From assembly GCA_902470895.1 (NCBI GenBank), contig CABRID010000038.1, positions 1 through 18,475 of the forward strand: a stretch of DNA of 18,475 nt, given 5' to 3'. Under the pieces are notes generated by a model. That model made no database searches and was not told the DNA's origin. It was given only the letters and a program-made list of their open reading frames with translations. The position numbers were made by a program, and so were the translations under genes. This document shows, in pieces, positions 15,134-18,475 of this stretch. This stretch comes from an uncultured Collinsella sp. GTDB taxonomy: Bacteria; Actinomycetota; Coriobacteriia; Coriobacteriales; Coriobacteriaceae. How positions within the stretch are numbered: the stretch's first letter is position 1; every line of letters begins with the position of its first letter.

Positions 15134-15853
15134 ATGCTCGATACACACGAAAAACGGCCACTCTATTTACAGCTCACCGACGCGCTGCTCAAGCAGATCG
15201 TCGATGAATATCAAGCAGACGATAAACTTCCAACAGAAATGGAACTCTGCGACGAATACGCCGTAAGCAGAACAACCGTCCGACTTGCCATGAGTGAGCT
15301 GGAGCGTCGTGGAAGTATCTATCGAATCCAAGGTAAGGGATCGTTTGTTGCACCGAAACGCGTTAGCGAGCTCAATTCACTTTTAGACTTTGACTTTGCA
15401 AGCCATTGCGATGGCGTTGATCCGGATGCCATCACCAAACATTTCGGCGACCTCACATCAGGTCGTCCAATTTCCGTAATGATGCTCCAACAATTTGGAT
15501 GTCAAAGTCGCGATGAAATTCAGCGTCTTGAATTGACCTACGAACTTGAAGGCAGCTTCATAGGCGCTGATACGTTCTTCATTTCAAAGTCGCGCGTTCC
15601 GAATAACCAGTTAGATTTTCAGGCATTTAGCAGAATCATGGACGACTTGTCCAAGTCTATCCAATCTGTTAGGGAAAGCTATAGAGCACGTCAGCTTAGC
15701 GATTCCGAAGCCAGTAATTATGGTGTTGCAAAACTTCCGGTCATCGAACTGACTCATTATGCTTACGACTCCGGAGGCAAACTAATCTCAATTGTCTGCC
15801 GCACCGTCTTAACTGGGCGGGTCCCTTATCAAAACTTTATTTTCAAGTCCTAA
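15134..15853 (+). CDS. GntR-family transcriptional regulator with UTRA domain
   Basis: About 239 residues. The winged helix-turn-helix is at about residues 8-72 (RPLYLQLTDALL, KLPTEMELCDEYAVSRTTVR, RIQGKGSFV). A UTRA-type ligand domain follows at about 100-237, ending in the usual FIF motif. UTRA regulators commonly sense sugar phosphates or related metabolites. I chose the ATG at 15134 because GAGG lies 5 bases before it; the ATG at 15116 has a poorer site. It is probably cotranscribed with the barrel protein and likely controls the divergent lacE/barrel region, where palindromes are present. Base composition is visibly lower in GC than in the flanking loci. No clear terminator follows except the hairpin repeats. 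Confidence 0.92.
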   Translation: MLDTHEKRPLYLQLTDALLKQIVDEYQADDKLPTEMELCDEYAVSRTTVRLAMSELERRGSIYRIQGKGSFVAPKRVSELNSLLDFDFASHCDGVDPDAITKHFGDLTSGRPISVMMLQQFGCQSRDEIQRLELTYELEGSFIGADTFFISKSRVPNNQLDFQAFSRIMDDLSKSIQSVRESYRARQLSDSEASNYGVAKLPVIELTHYAYDSGGKLISIVCRTVLTGRVPYQNFIFKS

Positions 15854-15865
15854 TGTTCTTTTTCT

Positions 15866-16168
15866 TTTGTCTCGATCTGTAACACGTAGCCGAGTTTTTA
15901 AGTCCCAACCGTTACAGATCGAGACAAACAAGGTAGACCACGCCGAATTGTCTCAATCTGTAACACTAAGACCGGTTTTGGACGTCTAGATGTTACAGAT
16001 TGAGATGAATGCACAGGTCAATCCTCTCAATCTCAATCTGTAACAACTAGCTGAATTTTTCGGTCCTAGCTGTTACAGATCGAGACAAACGGAATAGGCC
16101 GAGCCAAAAATCTCGATCTGTAACATTTGACTCGCTTTTGGCCGCCTAGATATCACAGGTTGAGACAA
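15866..16168. repeat. Hairpin repeat cluster 4 (four units, A-B-A-B)
   Basis: Units lie at about 15866-15929, 15946-16010, 16031-16090 and 16111-16168. The last is degenerate: its right arm reads TATCACAGGTTGAGACAA. Type A loops contain GAGTTTTTAAGTC and GAATTTTTCGGTC. Type B loops contain CGGTTTTGGACGTC and TCGCTTTTGGCCGCC. The first unit starts 12 bases after the GntR stop codon, so the cluster may serve as its transcript end. The gene on the other side, deoR, is convergent. Confidence 0.92.
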
Positions 16169-16186
16169 TTTGATAGTGGAGTCCTC

Positions 16187-16219
16187 ATTTGCGCGTCATA
16201 CCGCGTAGCGCTGACGCGC
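16187..16219. repeat. Short inverted repeat shared with the deoR-remnant flank
   Basis: ATTTGCGCGTCAT (16187-16199) contains GCGCGTCA, inverted as TGACGCGC at 16212-16219. The same two 8-mers occur at 11414-11421 and 11447-11454, also between a hairpin cluster and a deoR 3' end. The rest of 16220-16285 shows nothing I recognise. Confidence 0.5.
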
Positions 16220-16285
16220 TGGTTTCCACAATGACAGGAGGTAAAAGTCCTCCCGCATCGCCTGTTAGCAATCCAATAGCGTTAG

Positions 16286-17050
16286 CTAGCAGATGACCTG
16301 CGTGTGTTCCTCGATGGCAGTGCGGTCCTCGGCGGCAATACCCGGCTCGCACACCACGGCGTCCAGGCTGTCCAGACGGCAGAAGGTGTAGAAGTCGCGC
16401 TTGCCGATCTTGCTGGAGTCGGCGATCAGATAGCGCGAGTCTGCTTTGCTAAAAGCGAGCTGCTGGATGCGGCCCTCTTCCATGTTAGACGTGGACACGT
16501 CGCCGTCCAAAATGCCGTTGGCACCGATAAACGCCGCGTCGATGCCCAGCGCACGCAGGGCATCCTCGGCCGTTGGTCCCACAAAAGCGGCGGTGCGGCG
16601 ACGGTACATACCGCCCACGAGGCACAGGTCGCAGTCTTCGCGCGCCTCAAGCAAGTTAAACACCGAAAGCGAATTGGTCACAATGCGCAGGCGAAACGCC
16701 GGCAGCATCGAGGCCATCTGCTCAACCGTGGTGCCCGTGCCCAAAAAGATGGTCGAGCCTTCCTCGATAAGCTCCACAGAACGGCGCGCAATCTGCAACT
16801 TTTCCTCGGCATGCTTCGTGCGCTTTTCGCTGTGCGAATACTCATGACGCAGCATAGCGTGTGGACGGCCCTGCGCACTGCGGGCACCGCCGTGCACGCG
16901 CTCGATCTCGCCCAGGCTCGCAAGTTCCTCAAGGTCGCGGCGAATCGTCATATCCGAGACACCCAGCGCATCCGAAATCTCCTTGACCGAGACCGTGCCC
17001 TGCTCTTCGAGCAGCTGACGAACCTTATCCTGTCGCTCTGCTTTAATCAC
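16286..17050 (-). CDS. DeoR-family transcriptional regulator
   Basis: About 254 residues, normal for the family. The N-terminal DeoR helix-turn-helix is at about residues 5-57 (ERQDKVRQLLEEQG, VSDMTIRRDLEELASLGEIERVHGGA). The sugar-phosphate-binding domain contains FLGTGTT, VTNSLSVFNLLE, GGMYRRRTAAFVG and IADSSKIGKRDF. The GTG at 17050 is preferred because GAGGA lies 6 bases upstream; the frame opens at a GTG at 17077. Members such as LacR control lactose or galactose genes and respond to sugar phosphates, which suits this neighbourhood. It is divergent from galM, a probable target. The last 131 residues are duplicated in the remnant at 11532-11975. Confidence 0.93.
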   Translation of the reverse strand: MIKAERQDKVRQLLEEQGTVSVKEISDALGVSDMTIRRDLEELASLGEIERVHGGARSAQGRPHAMLRHEYSHSEKRTKHAEEKLQIARRSVELIEEGSTIFLGTGTTVEQMASMLPAFRLRIVTNSLSVFNLLEAREDCDLCLVGGMYRRRTAAFVGPTAEDALRALGIDAAFIGANGILDGDVSTSNMEEGRIQQLAFSKADSRYLIADSSKIGKRDFYTFCRLDSLDAVVCEPGIAAEDRTAIEEHTQVIC

Positions 17051-17077
17051 GATGAGTCCTCGCTGTTCCACGCTCAC

Positions 17078-17107
17078 GTCAATTCAAACAATAACGAACA
17101 AATTGTA
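17078..17107 (-). promoter_or_regulatory. AT-rich deoR control region
   Basis: On the minus strand TACAAT (17102-17107) resembles a -10 box, but I see no good -35. Just downstream, TTGTTCGTTATTGTTTG (17085-17101) holds two TTGTT-type blocks, a possible DeoR-family operator. Confidence 0.3.
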
Positions 17108-17255
17108 TCAGACTCGCGCGCTTCAGAAATGAACGCCCGCACAGCTCCAATCATCACTTTTTTGAGAAAAATACCCCTTGCTTTAGTGGGGTGTAGTGAT
17201 AATCTCGCCTGTTCGCGCTACAGTTTGTCGGAAATACCTCGATGTTAGGAACCAA

Positions 17256-18308
17256 ATGATCACTTCCGAGCTTTTCGGCACCGCGCCGTGCGGTACCCCC
17301 GTTCATCGTTACACCCTCAACGGGCCCGAGATCTGCGTTCGCATTATGGACTATGGCGCCACCGTGCTTGGTATCGACGTGCCCGACATTCCCGGCAACG
17401 TGCGCGATGTGGTGCTGGGCTTCGATAAGCTCGAGGATTACTTTGACAACCCCGCCTGCTTTGGCGCGACTATCGGCCCCGTGGCAAACCGCACCGCAGG
17501 CGCCACGATTACCATTAACGGCACCGACTGGCATATGCCGGCCAACGAAGGCGCCAACAACCTGCACAGCGATCTTGAGCATGGTCTGCACAAGCGCGTG
17601 TGGGATGTTGAGCTCGACGAGACTCACAACGCCGTGCGCATGACCACCTCACTTGAGGATGGCGAGCTGGGTCTCCCCGGCAACCGCACCTTTACGGCCG
17701 TGTTTACCGTGACGCGCACCGGCGTCTTTCGTGTCGAGTATAGCTGCGAGAGCGACCGCGCCACGTACGTGTCCATGACCAACCACACGTACTTTAACCT
17801 TGCCGGCCATAACGCCGGCATGGACTGCGAGCACTTCTTTGTTGCCAACGCTGCCCACTACCTGCCCATCAACGAGCAGAATATCCCCACCGGCGAGATC
17901 GCTCCGGTCGAGGGCACGCCGTTTGACTTTCGCGAGCTGCACCCTGTCGCGCCCGGCATGGAGGCCGACGACCCGCAGATTAAGCAAGCCCGTGGCTACG
18001 ACCACTGTCTGTGCATCGATGGCTATCAGTACGGCCGTAATCTGCGCCGCGCGATGCACGTCGAGGAGATGTGGACCGGTCGTGAGTTGGATTACTACAC
18101 CACCGCCCCGGGCGTGCAGCTCTACACCGGCAACTGGCTGGGCGACGAGCACGCCAAGGACGATGCCAACTATGGCTGGGGCGCTGGCTTTGCCCTCGAG
18201 GCAGAGATGTACCCCGACACACCGCACCAGCCGCTGTTCCCGCAGGGCATTGTGGGCCCGGGTCACCCCTACAGCAATGTGATCGAATACCACTTTATGA
18301 GGCACTAA
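17256..18308 (+). CDS. galM: Aldose 1-epimerase (galactose mutarotase)
   Basis: 350 residues, the usual length for GalM. It interconverts alpha and beta anomers of galactose or glucose in the cytoplasm. Likely active-site residues are His177 in MTNHTYFNL (general acid), Glu315 in FALEAEMYPD (general base), His104 in NNLHSD and Arg79 in PVANRTAGA. The usual HGG after Leu103 reads HSD here, followed by an unusual HGLHKRVWD, so this copy is a divergent subtype and could act on another aldose. The start at 17256 follows TTAGGA; the frame is open to 17196 but has no better start there. It is divergent from the DeoR regulator. It fits the release of free hexose by the phospho-glycosidases. Confidence 0.93.
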   Translation: MITSELFGTAPCGTPVHRYTLNGPEICVRIMDYGATVLGIDVPDIPGNVRDVVLGFDKLEDYFDNPACFGATIGPVANRTAGATITINGTDWHMPANEGANNLHSDLEHGLHKRVWDVELDETHNAVRMTTSLEDGELGLPGNRTFTAVFTVTRTGVFRVEYSCESDRATYVSMTNHTYFNLAGHNAGMDCEHFFVANAAHYLPINEQNIPTGEIAPVEGTPFDFRELHPVAPGMEADDPQIKQARGYDHCLCIDGYQYGRNLRRAMHVEEMWTGRELDYYTTAPGVQLYTGNWLGDEHAKDDANYGWGAGFALEAEMYPDTPHQPLFPQGIVGPGHPYSNVIEYHFMRH

Positions 18309-18336
18309 GCCCACAACGCAACATATCGCACAGCAG

Positions 18337-18371
18337 CGCCCGCCGGTACCACTGCCGACGGGCGTTTTTCT
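18337..18371 (+). terminator. Rho-independent terminator after galM
   Basis: CGCCCGCCGG (18337-18346) pairs with CCGACGGGCG (18355-18364) with one mismatch, followed by TTTTTCT. It lies 28 bases after the stop codon. Confidence 0.85.
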
Positions 18372-18373
18372 AC

Positions 18374-18415
18374 CTAGTCATTGGGGACGTTCTTAAATGA
18401 CTAGTCATTGGGGAC
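18374..18415. repeat. Direct repeat CTAGTCATTGGGGAC with embedded palindrome
   Basis: CTAGTCATTGGGGAC occurs at 18374-18388 and 18401-18415, 27 bases apart. The 14-bp palindrome AATGACTAGTCATT (18396-18409) overlaps the second copy. No coding sequence is recognisable in the last 100 bases. Confidence 0.7.
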
Positions 18416-18475
18416 AGTCTGGGGGTGCGGACAATTTTTCGTACCATCTAGACTGCCAGCCCCAGGCGTCTCCTC

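Noticed and set aside
17171..17203. A galM promoter from TTGCTT and GATAAT
   Set aside because: The spacing is only 14 bases, too short for a standard sigma-70-type promoter, and I found no better pair.
1..18475. tRNA, rRNA, riboswitch, integrase or insertion-sequence genes
   Set aside because: None of the conserved sequences or protein motifs of these features was recognised on either strand.

Overview
The window looks like a contig from a high-GC gut actinobacterium of the Coriobacteriia, most likely Collinsella or a close relative. That assignment is an inference. It rests on GC-rich coding sequence with G/C-ending codons, good Shine-Dalgarno sites, several GTG starts, and a dense set of lactose-family PTS and phospho-beta-glycosidase genes. 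The first 16 bases are not genomic: they match the 3' end of the Tn5/Nextera mosaic end, so the contig begins in sequencing adapter and its first gene is cut.

Layout. (A) 17-970 is the 3' two thirds of a 6-phospho-beta-glycosidase gene (lacG-like). (B) 1238-5996 is locus 1: a LacI-family repressor on the minus strand, divergent from lacG and lacE on the plus strand. (C) 6335-10896 is locus 2: a second LacI-family repressor, divergent from lacE and lacG, here with the order of the two genes swapped. (D) 11532-11975 is the remnant of a DeoR-family regulator gene. (E) 12090-15853 is a different type of module: a third lacE on the minus strand, divergent from a (beta/alpha)8-barrel-like protein of unknown function and a GntR/UTRA regulator. 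Its base composition is visibly more AT-rich. (F) 16286-18308 is a complete DeoR-family regulator divergent from an aldose 1-epimerase (galM).

How it works together. Each LacE is a fused EIIC-EIIB permease that imports and phosphorylates a beta-linked disaccharide. The LacG enzymes then hydrolyse the 6-phospho-disaccharide in the cytoplasm. All three LacG copies carry the Ser-Trp...Lys-x-Tyr phosphate-site motif of 6-phospho-beta-galactosidases. GalM would equilibrate the anomers of the released aldose. No EIIA (LacF), HPr, EI or tagatose-pathway gene is present, so these must lie elsewhere.

Non-coding structure is unusually rich. Twelve imperfect hairpin repeats of about 60 bp, in two loop types, fill all four convergent gene gaps and none of the divergent ones. 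Each LacI locus has its own tandem operator-like palindromes, about 22-23 bp apart. A separate ACCGYTYACCG-type element recurs upstream of all three PTS loci. The truncated DeoR gene and the complete one form direct repeats around the third PTS module, which suggests duplication or insertion.
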